Assembly: GCF_004804355.1 (NCBI RefSeq)
Contig: NZ_SRWZ01000003.1
Span: 62,001-126,000 of the forward strand
Source of the DNA: Cognatitamlana onchidii
GTDB lineage: Bacteria > Bacteroidota > Bacteroidia > Flavobacteriales > Flavobacteriaceae
Length of the DNA: 64,000 nt
Direction of reading: 5' to 3'
Part shown: positions 17,285-26,829 of the stretch, one piece after another
How the letters are laid out: the number at the start of each line of letters is the position of its first letter
How positions within the stretch are numbered: position 1 is the first letter of the stretch
Made by a program: the position numbers and the translations under genes
The notes under the pieces: generated by a model
What the model was told of the DNA's origin: nothing
What the model saw: the letters and a program-made list of their open reading frames with translations, nothing else
Database searches by the model: none

Positions 17285-17590
17285 ATGAAAAGTAAAAACA
17301 ATCCCAACTTAAAACGAGTCATTGTTGATTTTAAAAAATTAACCCCCGAAATTTTAGTGTTGGTTGTTGAAAAGTACCCAGATGGTTATAACGACAGCGA
17401 TATCATTCAATTTAGAAATGCCAATTACGAACTCATTGAAGCGGTTGAAATTATTACAGAAGATACCAAGTATCTTGTAAAAGTTAGTGCTAAACTTGAA
17501 AAAGTTATGGAAGATTATGACGAGGATGCTTATGAGGATTTTGAGAATGATGACCCAGAAGCTATCCAAAATCCTTTTGAAGACGACTAG
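17285..17590 (+). CDS. Small acidic conserved hypothetical protein
   Basis: A 101-residue soluble protein starting 2 bases after the DHS-like stop. The first two thirds are a mixed alpha/beta domain (KRVIVDFKKLTPEILVLVVEKYPDGY), and the last 25 residues are almost wholly Asp/Glu (DEDAYEDFENDDPEAIQNPFEDD), like the tails of nucleic-acid mimics or RNA-polymerase accessory subunits. I do not recognise a characterised family. The tight spacing puts it in the polyamine operon, but a role in polyamine handling is only inferred. The acidic tail could bind polycations. Confidence 0.75.
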   Translation: MKSKNNPNLKRVIVDFKKLTPEILVLVVEKYPDGYNDSDIIQFRNANYELIEAVEIITEDTKYLVKVSAKLEKVMEDYDEDAYEDFENDDPEAIQNPFEDD

Positions 17591-17627
17591 TAAAACTTAT
17601 ACGATAACCAGCACAAAAAAATAAACA

Positions 17628-18041
17628 ATGAAATCACAATTTCACTTAGCATTGCCCTGTGAAGATATAAAAGAAACAGAGAAGTTTTACTCAGAAGTTT
17701 TGGGAATGCCCCTAGGGAGGCAAACAGATACATGGGTTGATGTCAATTTATTCAACAATCAACTTACGTTTACCCAATCTGGTACTTTCGATTTTAAATA
17801 CAAAAACTACAAACTGGATGATAATGTTTTACCATCTTTTCATTTTGGAGTTATTGTTAGTATAGAAACATGGGGTATGCTGTACAAAAAGCTTTTACAA
17901 TCAAACCAAGAAGTAACCACCGAAGTAACTTTTATGGAAAACAAAATAGGAGAGCACCTTTCATTTTTCATAACAGACCCTAATGGTTACATGATAGAAT
18001 TTAAAAGTTTTAAAAGCAAAAAAGAGATTTTTGAAACCTAG
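17628..18041 (+). CDS. VOC family (glyoxalase/dioxygenase-fold) protein
   Basis: A 137-residue protein of the vicinal oxygen chelate fold: two beta-alpha-beta-beta-beta modules, the first beginning FHLALPCEDIKETEKFYSEV (His4-Leu-Ala) and the second containing FHFGVIVS and FITDPNGYMIEFKSF. The metal ligands could be the N-terminal His, the His of FHFG and the Glu of IEFK. Members include glyoxalase I, extradiol dioxygenases and antibiotic-binding proteins; the substrate is not evident. It lies 37 bases after the acidic protein and 2 bases before the RMD1 gene, so probably in the same transcript. Confidence 0.85.
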   Translation: MKSQFHLALPCEDIKETEKFYSEVLGMPLGRQTDTWVDVNLFNNQLTFTQSGTFDFKYKNYKLDDNVLPSFHFGVIVSIETWGMLYKKLLQSNQEVTTEVTFMENKIGEHLSFFITDPNGYMIEFKSFKSKKEIFET

Positions 18042-18043
18042 CC

Positions 18044-18835
18044 ATGAACTTAAATAAATCAAATGCTGTTGCTTTTAAAGTATCAGAAAACATTGATATT
18101 GGTTCATTAAGAACCATTTTTAAACAATCGCCATTGTTTTATGATAACGATGAACTGTTTTATAGTCTTGAGGAAGAGAAATATTTTTATGTTTTTAAGT
18201 ACGGTATTATTTGCTTTTTCAATTGTTCTTCAATGGAGATTAACACCTTAAAAAGAAAAATAGCTTTTGCACTAAAAGGTACAATTATAAAAAAACCTGT
18301 TTCAGAAAGTGTGGATGTTATATTAAACTCAAATGAGACTAGCATTGACTTTGACAACATCAAGTTAAGAGATAATAATTCTGAAAAAATTAGACTTATC
18401 ATGCTTAATTTATCACAATCTGTAGCACTAAATTTTTATTATAATATCTCAGAACAGATTTTGGAGGATACAAGGAGGCATACTAACATTCTTGAGGAAA
18501 AGGGAAAACTAAATATTAGTGGTAAAAAACTAAAGCGCTACATTGGTAGTGTATTGAACGTAAAGAATAAGATTTCTGAAAATCTTTACATTTTCGAATC
18601 TCATGAAGTTGCAAGCGACGATAAAGTTTTAAAAAGATTAAATGCCGAGCTTAAGAAAAAATTCGATTTAATAGATAGGCATCATATCATTCACCATCAA
18701 ATAGATATTGTTAAGGAAAACCTCGATCTGTTCAAAGACATTATGTTCCATAGAGAGAGCAGTAGATTAGAACTAATCATCATTATTTTAATCGTTATTG
18801 AGGTTATAGACCTATTTATTTTAAAATTCAACTAA
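18044..18835 (+). CDS. RMD1 family (DUF155) membrane protein
   Basis: A 263-residue protein with the DUF155/RMD1 layout: an N-terminal region with YFYVFKYGIICFFNCSSMEIN (about residues 45-66), a helical middle with many charged residues, and a single C-terminal membrane helix (ELIIIILIVIEVIDLFIL). Yeast RMD1 homologues are mitochondrial or sporulation proteins of unclear mechanism; bacterial function is unknown. It starts 2 bases after the VOC gene stop and ends 21 bases before the RimK-like gene. Confidence 0.8.
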   Translation: MNLNKSNAVAFKVSENIDIGSLRTIFKQSPLFYDNDELFYSLEEEKYFYVFKYGIICFFNCSSMEINTLKRKIAFALKGTIIKKPVSESVDVILNSNETSIDFDNIKLRDNNSEKIRLIMLNLSQSVALNFYYNISEQILEDTRRHTNILEEKGKLNISGKKLKRYIGSVLNVKNKISENLYIFESHEVASDDKVLKRLNAELKKKFDLIDRHHIIHHQIDIVKENLDLFKDIMFHRESSRLELIIIILIVIEVIDLFILKFN

Positions 18836-18856
18836 ATCAAAACATCAAATAAAAAA

Positions 18857-20230
18857 TTGAACTCAATACAATACAAAGTAGTTGGCAGCGAGGAGTGGTG
18901 TGTCTTTAAGGAATTTGGAATTCCAGCTATTAAAGCGCGCATAGACTCTGGAGCTAAAACATCATCAATACAAGCCAATAATATAAAGCCTTTCTCAAGA
19001 AAAGGCGAGGAATGGGTAAAGTTTGAAGTAAACCCAATTCAGGAAAACCGAAGCATAGCAATTAAATGCGAGTCTAAAGTTATAGCAAAACGAGTTGTTA
19101 AAAGTTCCCTTGGTATTTCAGAAGAACGTTTTGTAATTAAAACCGCTCTAACCCTTGGAGACGATACATTTGATATTGAACTCACACTAGCAAATAGGGA
19201 TTCCATGGAATTTAGAATGCTTTTAGGCAGAGAGGCTTTGGCAGGACGCTATGTAGTTGATACGGCTTCTTGCTATTTACAAATAAACTTCACTCAGGAG
19301 GAAATAGATAAAAAATATGCACCGTTTATTCCAGAAAAAACAGGTTTAAAAATTGCTTTGTTAGCCAGTAATCCAGACTTATACAGTAACAAGCGCTTAA
19401 TGGAAGCAGGGCAGGCTAAAGGACATGACATGGTATTCTTAAATGTACAACAGGCGTACATGAAGTTTGATGCAACAGAACCACAAATTCGCTACCGAGG
19501 TGGAAATGTTATTGATGCTTTTGATGCTATTATACCTAGAATAAAACCATCTATGACGTTTTATGCCTGTGCTTTAATACGACAGTTTGATGCTATGGGC
19601 GTTTATTGTTTAAATACAGCCGAAGCCATTACACAATCAAGAGATAAGCTTTTGGCTACCCAACTATTTGCTAAAAACGACATCCATATACCAACAACTG
19701 GTTTTGCCAATTCTCCATTAGACACCAAAGATTTAATCAAGATGGTAAACGGGGCACCATTAATCATCAAGTTGTTAGAAAGTACTCAGGGTAAAGGTGT
19801 TGTTTTAGCCGAAACCAATAAAGCAGCAGAAAGTGTTATAAATGCCTTTAAGAGTGTTAACACCAATATACTAGTTCAGGAATTTATAAAGGAAGCTAAT
19901 GGTCAGGATATAAGATGTTTTGTAGTAAACGGTAAGGTAGTAGCTTCGATGCAACGGCAGGCCGCTAAGGGTGAGTTTAGAGCAAATATTCATCAAGGAG
20001 GACTAGCATCTAAGGTGAAAATTACCGCTGAAGAAAGAAAACTAGCCGTAAAAGCAGCAAAAATATTAAACTTACCTGTAGCAGGTGTAGATATTATACG
20101 TTCTAATAAAGGGCCACTTTTATTAGAGGTAAACTCCTCACCAGGATTAGAAGGAATAGAACACGCTACAGGATTGGATATTGCAAATATTATGATAGAA
20201 GCTATAGAGAAGAAGTTGAAGTTTAAATAG
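18857..20230 (+). CDS. rimK: RimB-like protease domain fused to RimK-like ATP-grasp ligase
   Basis: A 457-residue fusion. Residues about 1-140 form a putative ATP-dependent zinc protease domain (RimB type, retropepsin-like) with [15 protein letters not shown] (about 26-40). Residues about 165-457 are a RimK-type ATP-grasp ligase with [27 protein letters not shown] and [14 protein letters not shown]. RimK adds glutamates to the C-terminus of ribosomal protein S6; RimB is thought to trim such tails. The start is a TTG at 18857; no closer ATG fits the domain. The fused form is known in other bacteria, but whether S6 is the target here is inferred. It ends the long polyamine-led gene run. Confidence 0.85.
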   Translation: MNSIQYKVVGSEEWCVFKEFGIPAIKARIDSGAKTSSIQANNIKPFSRKGEEWVKFEVNPIQENRSIAIKCESKVIAKRVVKSSLGISEERFVIKTALTLGDDTFDIELTLANRDSMEFRMLLGREALAGRYVVDTASCYLQINFTQEEIDKKYAPFIPEKTGLKIALLASNPDLYSNKRLMEAGQAKGHDMVFLNVQQAYMKFDATEPQIRYRGGNVIDAFDAIIPRIKPSMTFYACALIRQFDAMGVYCLNTAEAITQSRDKLLATQLFAKNDIHIPTTGFANSPLDTKDLIKMVNGAPLIIKLLESTQGKGVVLAETNKAAESVINAFKSVNTNILVQEFIKEANGQDIRCFVVNGKVVASMQRQAAKGEFRANIHQGGLASKVKITAEERKLAVKAAKILNLPVAGVDIIRSNKGPLLLEVNSSPGLEGIEHATGLDIANIMIEAIEKKLKFK

Positions 20231-20436
20231 TGCTTGTTAAACCATCAGTATTAGTGCAAATTAACGTTTACATAATTACTATCGATACAAGTCTAAAGCC
20301 ATTATATCTGCAATTATGTCAAATATCGCCCAAAAGCGCTATTAAGCTAATTGTTATAAATGTACTATAATTTATATTATGTAAAATAGAATCTGGATTT
20401 ACCTGTATCAATATACCACTCTTCTAACAAAATAAT

Positions 20437-21681
20437 CTATAACGAGATATCCCATTGTATGCGAAATCGTAATCCACTAGAATCAGCTAGCGCTTCACTT
20501 TCTAATTCAAAATAAGTAACTTCTGCAGTTAGCTTGTTTCTATGTCCGCCTTTAAAAAACCAATTGAATGCTAGCGCATATTCCTGTTCTAAATTTCTAG
20601 ACACATCAGCATTAGGATTATAAGATGCAAATCGTCCAGCGATTTCCAACGGTTTGGGTATAAACCCTAAAGCATTCGAAAAGAAATAGCCAGCTTGAAA
20701 ATAACTACCTCTTAACTTTGTTATTTGGTTATTAACCCGATCATCAATGTTTTTAGTGTGTATTTCACTTTGCCATGAAAACCCTTTGTATTTAAAGGCT
20801 GTTTCTAGCATCATTTGATTCACTTTATACTGACCAGAAACTCCCTCTTCAAACCCCTCTAACTGTCCACCTCCATCTTGAGAAAACCGCGTATACGGAC
20901 TCGTATTGGTAGCTCCAGCAAATGCTAATAATGCGGTTGGCTTCTGGGTAAAATCTAAATCAGATCCCGACATGCCTACAGACCTTCCTAGAAAATTCCA
21001 TTGTAAGCGCCCAACATACATTAAGTTATTATCATCATTTTCAGCGGCGCCACGTCCTGTTCCTGTAAGCACCGAAACATGATAGTTTAAATCCGCCAAA
21101 GAGCCTTCAAAAAGATGTCCATAAAACTCTATACCTTGTTGCCTATCTAATGTAAATGGTCTGGTAATAATAGAGCGTTCTGCCAGTTGTTGTTTCCCTG
21201 ATGAAATAACACGTTCACGGTTGTAATAGGTTTTCCACTGCCCCACTTTAATATTAAAGGCTTTCCATTTGGTAAACATTAGTCTAAAATCTAATAAGTT
21301 GCCTTGTGCAAGTTCGTATTCAAAGTAATACTTCATGTAAGGCTTAAACGCATGCCCTCCTACTTTCAATCGGGCTCTATTAATTTTAAAAACGGTATTA
21401 TCTGTGGCATAAATATCATCAAAATTTAAGGGGTTCTGGTCGCCAGGGGTTGCAAACCTAAACTGTAAACGCGATTCAATGTGTAGAAGATGTTTATTGT
21501 CTAAGGTTTTAAACTGAAACCCTTTGTTGGTATAGCGAATATCTATTTTATCCTTAGATAAAGCGTCTTGTTGTTTTTCTTGGGCATTTATAACGTTTAT
21601 AGAGCTAATAAATAAAATACACAACAACGTGAAAAAAACACTTATTTTCTTAAAAAGAAAGCGGTTTGCAAGCATATACAA
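20437..21681 (-). CDS. Phosphate-selective-type outer-membrane porin (OprO/OprP family)
   Basis: A 414-residue protein with a signal peptide (residues about 1-33, ending INAQ) and a strand-rich body with regularly spaced aromatic residues, ending in FRIQWDISL with hydrophobic alternation as in beta-barrels. Segments such as FKINRARLKVGGHAFKPYMKYYFEYELA and FNIKVGQWKTYYNRERV are typical of phosphate-selective porin O/P family members. It would form an outer-membrane channel, with specificity unknown: no phosphate-uptake genes are nearby. It is a single gene, divergent from the MG2/TonB-plug gene 222 bases away; no clear terminator or promoter was recognised in the flanks. Confidence 0.85.
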   Translation of the reverse strand: MYMLANRFLFKKISVFFTLLCILFISSINVINAQEKQQDALSKDKIDIRYTNKGFQFKTLDNKHLLHIESRLQFRFATPGDQNPLNFDDIYATDNTVFKINRARLKVGGHAFKPYMKYYFEYELAQGNLLDFRLMFTKWKAFNIKVGQWKTYYNRERVISSGKQQLAERSIITRPFTLDRQQGIEFYGHLFEGSLADLNYHVSVLTGTGRGAAENDDNNLMYVGRLQWNFLGRSVGMSGSDLDFTQKPTALLAFAGATNTSPYTRFSQDGGGQLEGFEEGVSGQYKVNQMMLETAFKYKGFSWQSEIHTKNIDDRVNNQITKLRGSYFQAGYFFSNALGFIPKPLEIAGRFASYNPNADVSRNLEQEYALAFNWFFKGGHRNKLTAEVTYFELESEALADSSGLRFRIQWDISL

Positions 21682-21903
21682 GATTTATGACATGTGAAAA
21701 TATAGATATAAATTGACATATTCAAATAGCCATTTTGCGAATAATAAAGTTAAGAAGAAGGTGTTTAATAGCCTTCGTTAGAGCATACATAGTAAAGGCT
21801 TTGTAAAATGATATCGGATAGGGTAATTTTAAGAAAATCAATGGTTTATATTGTTGAATAAATTGTAAATTAGAAGAACTTCATTGATAAAAATGAATTA
21901 GAT

Positions 21904-24414
21904 ATGCCTTTTAATCGCTTTCTTGTTTTATTAATCTTTTTTGTTAACGTATCTGCTCAAGAAGCTAATCGGTTTCAAGACATGTTAAAATACCTAAGTT
22001 CCGCAACCACAGAGCAGGTCTATATACAAACAGATAAAGACCTTTATACTCCAGGGGAATCTATTTGGATCAAGGCATATTTGGTAGATGCTAAAACACA
22101 CGCACCAAGTAACATGAGTAGAGTGATTTATATTGAAATACTTAATTCAAAAGATAGCATAATAGCGCAACAGAAGCTTTATGCGCCATTTGCAAAGGCA
22201 TCTAGTAATATCACCTTGCCCAAACAAGTTTCGTATGGTACTTATACTTTAAGAGGCTACACCAAGTACATGTTAAATAATATGGCGCCTGTAATCTTTC
22301 AAAAAGAACTATCAGTTTTACCAAAGGATAGTATGTCCAACATTATTTCAGAAAATTTTGAGCAAGACACATCAGTTCTAAATAAAACGAACTTAAATGA
22401 TAAAGCACCAAAAGTTCAATTCTTTCCAGAAGGCGGTGACCTAGTTATTGGCATGGAGTGTGTTTTGGGTGCCATAGTTAAAGATAGCGAGGGCAATGGT
22501 CTAGCACTTGAAGGTAAAATTGTAGATGATAATGGCCATTTAGTAACTTTTTTTAATAGTTACAAATTTGGATTGGGCTGGACCTCTATTTTAGTAAAAC
22601 CAAATACACAGTATTATTTACAAATCCCTTATAACAATACCTTATTCAAATATCCACTACCCGATGCTATTTTAAAAGGGTATACCTTCCGGGTTACGAA
22701 TTTTGGTAAGCATGTTAATATAAATGTTTCAACGAATATTTCTAACGGCCTTCAAGGTGCTCGGTTAGTAGGTCACATTAGGGGGCGAATTATTCTTAAT
22801 CAGGTCCTTAAAAGTCATGAAATGAGCCTTAACACCATTAAACTCATTACAGACAAGCTACCAGAGGGCATCGCTCAATTTACATTATTCAAGCCTAATA
22901 GCGAGCCCATATGTGAGCGCTCAACGTTTATTGAAAACGCAAGCAAGAATTTAGAGTTACAGATTAATACAGACCGAACGCACTATGGACTGCGAGAGAA
23001 AGTTAATGTGGAACTTCAATTGTTAAACGATGACGGAGAACATCTTGAAGGAAACTTTTCGGCAGCTGTAGTTCCTAAAAGTGAAATTAAAAGTAATACA
23101 AATAATATAAAAAACTGGTTATGGCTAAATTCCCATTTCGGTGGTTCTGTCTTGACCTCTAATTATTTTTTTAAAGAAAAATTTAATGGACATAATTATA
23201 TGCTAGACTTGTTAATACTTACACAGGGTGGAATGAAGTCTTGGTCGTCTTTTATGGCAAAAGATACGCTAAGTAAGGATTATGCGGCGCCAGAGCTTGG
23301 TATAATGATAGAAGGAATTACAACAGCCTACAAGAATCAAGACCAGCCAAGGCAAACACTTACAACATTAAATGTTTTATCCAATGAATTGATTCAAGAA
23401 AAAATGACGACTAATGAACAAGGTAAATTTAGCTTTGGGCCGTTTGTTTTCGAAGACAGTTTAAGTACCGTTATTATTGCAAATAAACCCTCTGGGGCAT
23501 CAATTACTAAAGATGACATATCAATATTTCTAGAACCTTACTTCCCTAAAGTTGAACCTCTCAGAAGAGGTAAAAGACATTCAAAACAGGTTGTTAACCC
23601 TATTCTTAAAGCTAATAATGTTGATATGATAGAATTGGAACCCATTTCCAATATAAAACATGATTCTGCTACGGTTCACTTAGAAGAGGTTATATTAACC
23701 CATAACAAAAAGAAGACATCATTGCAGCTTCTAAATAAAGAGCTTAATGCAAGAACCTTGCATGGAACGCCATCAAAACGTCTTATTCCTGATTCAATAC
23801 CAGGATTAGAACGTGGTCCATCCAATGTTTTCAATCTTTTAAGATATGTGCCTGGTGTTCGCGTTTCTGGTAGTTTTCCAAACCAAGAAGTTTTCATTAG
23901 ACCAAAGTTTGGTCGTTTTGGAGACCCTCCTTTTTATTTGTTAGACGGCACCCCTGTTTCAAAGGAATACATTAAGAATATGCCAATATCAGATATTCTT
24001 TTCGTTGATGTATTAAAGGGAGCCGATGCATCAATATATGGTGGTAGAGCCTCTGGTGGTGTGGTGGCCGTTTACACTAAAAGAGGTGATGATGTGAATG
24101 AGACGGCAACGGCCCGTGAATTTTCAGGCATGAAATATGTTATGATTCCTGGGTTCCACAAGACGAGTTCGTTTTATAAACCTAGTTATGAGGATTCTTT
24201 AACAAATTACGGGAAACCTGATTATCGTAAGACTTTGCACTGGGAACCTAACATTGAATTGAGTAGTGATTCTTCTCATAGTTTTTATTTTTTTACTGGA
24301 GATTTAGTTAATAACTACGTAATTCGTATTGAAGGCATAACTAAGCAAGGTGTGCCTGTATTCGAGGAATTCAATTTTTATGTAACAGATTCTGGGAAAC
24401 TCTTGGGGCATTAA
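21904..24414 (+). CDS. Exported MG2-domain protein with a TonB-receptor plug domain but no barrel
   Basis: An 836-residue exported protein. A signal peptide (residues 1-18, ending VSAQ) precedes an alpha-2-macroglobulin MG2-like domain (about 38-135: VYIQTDKDLYTPGESIWIKAYL), further beta domains, and a TonB-dependent-receptor plug domain at about 640-730 (LRYVPGVRVSG...YLLDGTPVSKEYIKNMPISDILFVDVLKGADASIYGGRASGGVVAVYTKRG). The following 100 residues are not long enough for the 22-strand barrel. Similar barrel-less plug proteins occur in Bacteroidota, where their role is unknown; they may cap or pair with separate barrels. No neighbour suggests a substrate. Confidence 0.8.
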   Translation: MPFNRFLVLLIFFVNVSAQEANRFQDMLKYLSSATTEQVYIQTDKDLYTPGESIWIKAYLVDAKTHAPSNMSRVIYIEILNSKDSIIAQQKLYAPFAKASSNITLPKQVSYGTYTLRGYTKYMLNNMAPVIFQKELSVLPKDSMSNIISENFEQDTSVLNKTNLNDKAPKVQFFPEGGDLVIGMECVLGAIVKDSEGNGLALEGKIVDDNGHLVTFFNSYKFGLGWTSILVKPNTQYYLQIPYNNTLFKYPLPDAILKGYTFRVTNFGKHVNINVSTNISNGLQGARLVGHIRGRIILNQVLKSHEMSLNTIKLITDKLPEGIAQFTLFKPNSEPICERSTFIENASKNLELQINTDRTHYGLREKVNVELQLLNDDGEHLEGNFSAAVVPKSEIKSNTNNIKNWLWLNSHFGGSVLTSNYFFKEKFNGHNYMLDLLILTQGGMKSWSSFMAKDTLSKDYAAPELGIMIEGITTAYKNQDQPRQTLTTLNVLSNELIQEKMTTNEQGKFSFGPFVFEDSLSTVIIANKPSGASITKDDISIFLEPYFPKVEPLRRGKRHSKQVVNPILKANNVDMIELEPISNIKHDSATVHLEEVILTHNKKKTSLQLLNKELNARTLHGTPSKRLIPDSIPGLERGPSNVFNLLRYVPGVRVSGSFPNQEVFIRPKFGRFGDPPFYLLDGTPVSKEYIKNMPISDILFVDVLKGADASIYGGRASGGVVAVYTKRGDDVNETATAREFSGMKYVMIPGFHKTSSFYKPSYEDSLTNYGKPDYRKTLHWEPNIELSSDSSHSFYFFTGDLVNNYVIRIEGITKQGVPVFEEFNFYVTDSGKLLGH

Positions 24415-24519
24415 TATGTCTTAACCTCAGGACGCTACAAAAAAAAACTTATGCCCAAAAAGCACGCGTACTATAACCCTTTTTCCAAAAAATAATTTTA
24501 CAAATAAAAGTCTTATATT

Positions 24520-24527
24520 TATCTTTG
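24520..24527 (+). promoter_or_regulatory. Promoter -7 element before the VTT-like membrane gene
   Basis: TATCTTTG matches the Bacteroidota TAnnTTTG consensus exactly and lies 19 bases before the ATG at 24547. No clear TTG was found at the expected -33 distance. Confidence 0.5.
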
Positions 24528-24546
24528 TGCCTTTAATGCCCCAAGA

Positions 24547-25164
24547 ATGAAAAACACCCCCAAGGCCAAGAGTGGGAAATCACGCTTGCAATTACTTCAT
24601 CAATATTATCAATATACAGGCTTTTATCAGTTTGTAGGGCGTGCCGTTATAAAGGCATTGCCATATATTTTGGGAGCAGTTGTGATTATATATGGCTTAA
24701 ACCAAATTTTTAATATCAATGCAGGGTTGGTGAGGCTTACTCAAATTTTGCCAGCCTATGGTGTTTTAAGTTTCTTTTTTGTTTCTGAGACCTTATTGGG
24801 GTTAATACCGCCAGAAATATTTATAGCTTGGTCCGATAAAACTACAGATCCTTGGTTTAATTTAAGCCTACTGGCCCTGTTATCCTATGGTGGCGGATTA
24901 TTAGCCTATTGGATGGGACGTTCTATTACCAAAATAGAATCCGTTCATAATTATTTAGAGGTTAAAATGGCAAAGCAGTTGAAGAACTCCAAAAAATGGG
25001 GTGGTTTCTTAATTGTTGTAGGTGCCCTATTACCTCTACCCTTTTCTATATCTTGTATCGCAGCGGGGATTATAAAATTTCCCTTCCGAGGTGTTGTACT
25101 TTATGGATCTTTAAGATTGCTTAGGTTTGCTATCTATGGGTTGATTATTTTCAATGCCATTTAA
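24547..25164 (+). CDS. VTT/SNARE-associated-like inner-membrane protein
   Basis: A 205-residue membrane protein with about four to five hydrophobic helices after a basic N-terminus (KNTPKAKSGKSRLQ). The central FFFVSETLLGLIPPEIFIAW and the later GALLPLPFSISCIAAGII resemble the re-entrant and proline-containing loops of the DedA/YqaA/VTT family, which are linked to phospholipid scrambling and membrane homeostasis. It has its own -7 promoter element. The next gene, DUF3817, follows after 64 bases with a separate promoter. Confidence 0.75.
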   Translation: MKNTPKAKSGKSRLQLLHQYYQYTGFYQFVGRAVIKALPYILGAVVIIYGLNQIFNINAGLVRLTQILPAYGVLSFFFVSETLLGLIPPEIFIAWSDKTTDPWFNLSLLALLSYGGGLLAYWMGRSITKIESVHNYLEVKMAKQLKNSKKWGGFLIVVGALLPLPFSISCIAAGIIKFPFRGVVLYGSLRLLRFAIYGLIIFNAI

Positions 25165-25177
25165 AAAACACCTTATC

Positions 25178-25211
25178 TTGTAGCGTTTTAGATTTTTGTG
25201 TTCTACTTTTG
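25178..25211 (+). promoter_or_regulatory. Promoter of the DUF3817-mscS pair
   Basis: TTG at 25178-25180 and TACTTTTG at 25204-25211, 23 bases apart, fit the Bacteroidota promoter consensus. The ATG follows at 25229. Confidence 0.6.
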
Positions 25212-25228
25212 CACTTAAATCATAAGGC

Positions 25229-25525
25229 ATGTTTTCTTTTAAATCTATATTTAGAATTGTGGCACTTTTAGAAGGTGTCTCATATATCCTTCTTTTATTT
25301 ATTGCAACACCTATTAAGTACTTGGGTAACGATCCGCAATATGTCAAATTATTAGGCATGCCCCATGGACTCCTATTCATTGCTTATATTGCCTTGGCCA
25401 TAATTTTAAAAAATGATTATCTATGGAATACAAAGCAATTTATAGTTGTTTTAATAGCCTCTATAATTCCTTTTGGAACATTTTATATTGATAAAGTTTA
25501 TCTTAAAAATACGGTCGTGAAATGA
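25229..25525 (+). CDS. DUF3817 domain membrane protein
   Basis: A 98-residue protein with three hydrophobic helices. The N-terminal FRIVALLEGVSYILLLFIATPIKYLG followed by KLLGMPHGLLFIAYI is the DUF3817 signature, including the conserved EG and GxxHG. Function is unknown. The last codon and stop overlap the mscS start by 4 bases (ATGA arrangement), so the two proteins are translationally coupled and perhaps work together in the inner membrane. Confidence 0.85.
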   Translation: MFSFKSIFRIVALLEGVSYILLLFIATPIKYLGNDPQYVKLLGMPHGLLFIAYIALAIILKNDYLWNTKQFIVVLIASIIPFGTFYIDKVYLKNTVVK

Positions 25526-26772
25526 ATACCATTAAGCACTACATTTATGACTACTTAGTTTCTATTGGTCTTTCTGATGCCTCTGCCAAATATTTAAATG
25601 TTTTCATATTACTTATTGGCTTAGTCGTCATTATTTTTCTAATAGATTTTCTAATAAGGAAACTTCTAATACAGGCCTTTGTTCAATTTGCAAAAAGTAC
25701 TAAAACACATTTTGATGACTTTTTAATTGCTAATAAAGTACCAAGAAATATTGCGCACATAATACCCTTTTTGATTGCGCTAGAGTTTATCCCTGACATC
25801 TTTGAGGATTTTTATGATTTAGAAATAATTGTTGAAAAAGGACTAATCGTATTTTCTTTAGTACTTATTTTATGGATGGTGAGAAGCATTTTAAATACTG
25901 TTGAAGATTACCTTAAAACCTTGCCGCGATTTAAAGACAAACCTATAGATAGTTACATACAAGTCTTTATGATTTTTGCCTGGTTAGGTGCCTTTTTATC
26001 TGCTATAGCCATAATTACAGGCATTCCATTTATAAAATTCTTAACAGGTTTAGGGGCTATTTCGGCTGTTGTGTTGCTTATTTTTAAAGACACCATTTTA
26101 GGCTTTGTGGCCAGCATACAAGTGGCTATCAATGATATGGTTAGAATAGGTGATTGGATTACTTTCGAAAAATATGGTGCCGATGGAAATGTAGAAGAAA
26201 TTAATTTAGCAACCGTTAAAGTTCAGAATTTTGATAAAACAATAACAACCATCCCTACTTATGCTCTAATATCCGATTCCTTTAAGAATTGGCGAGGTAT
26301 GACTAATTCTGAGGGAAGGCGTATTAAACGAGCGCTCTTTATTAAACAAGACGGTGTTAAATATTTAAGTGAAGATGCTGTTGAAAATTTAAAAGGTATC
26401 CAACTTATTTCTGAATATCTAAATAGCAGACAGAAAGATATTAAAGCTTATAATGCTTCAAAAAACATCGATAAGTCCTTATTGCTTAACGGAAGAAACT
26501 TAACAAACCTTGGTGTTTTTAGAAAGTATATTGATAGCTATTTAAATAACCATTCTGCTATTAATAAAGACATGATTATTATGGCGAGGCAACTTGCGCC
26601 AACAACACAAGGAATCCCTCTAGAGATTTATGCTTTTAGTAGTGATAAGCGTTGGGAGAATTACGAATATATTATGTCGGATATATTCGATCACCTAATT
26701 GCGGCACTCCCCTATTTTGAATTAGAGATTTTTGAGCTTCCTAGCCATAGCAGTTTAAAGCATTTAGCATAA
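25522..26772 (+). CDS. Mechanosensitive ion channel, MscS family (YbdG-like)
   Basis: A 416-residue inner-membrane protein. Several N-terminal helices (about residues 20-55, 75-120 and 145-170) precede the MscS core: the pore-lining helix region FLTGLGAISAVVLLIFKDTILGFVASIQ, then the beta domain MVRIGDWITFEKYGADGNVEEINLATVKVQNFDKTITTIPTYALISDSFKNW. This long beta-domain loop and overall length resemble YbdG-type channels. It opens under membrane tension during osmotic down-shock. It overlaps DUF3817 by 4 bases and is followed immediately by a bidirectional terminator. Confidence 0.9.
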   Translation: MNTIKHYIYDYLVSIGLSDASAKYLNVFILLIGLVVIIFLIDFLIRKLLIQAFVQFAKSTKTHFDDFLIANKVPRNIAHIIPFLIALEFIPDIFEDFYDLEIIVEKGLIVFSLVLILWMVRSILNTVEDYLKTLPRFKDKPIDSYIQVFMIFAWLGAFLSAIAIITGIPFIKFLTGLGAISAVVLLIFKDTILGFVASIQVAINDMVRIGDWITFEKYGADGNVEEINLATVKVQNFDKTITTIPTYALISDSFKNWRGMTNSEGRRIKRALFIKQDGVKYLSEDAVENLKGIQLISEYLNSRQKDIKAYNASKNIDKSLLLNGRNLTNLGVFRKYIDSYLNNHSAINKDMIIMARQLAPTTQGIPLEIYAFSSDKRWENYEYIMSDIFDHLIAALPYFELEIFELPSHSSLKHLA

Positions 26773-26812
26773 AAAAAGAGGATTTAGCAAAATGCTAAAC
26801 CCTCTTTTTCTT
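26773..26812. terminator. Bidirectional terminator between mscS and leuB
   Basis: A stem of AAAAAGAGG plus TTTAGCA pairs with TGCTAAA plus CCTCTTTTT across a three-base loop, with one small mismatch. A-runs and T-runs on both sides allow it to stop transcription from mscS (plus) and from the leu operon (minus), whose last stop codon is at 26830. Confidence 0.9.
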
Positions 26813-26829
26813 TATCAACTAAGTTCTTC

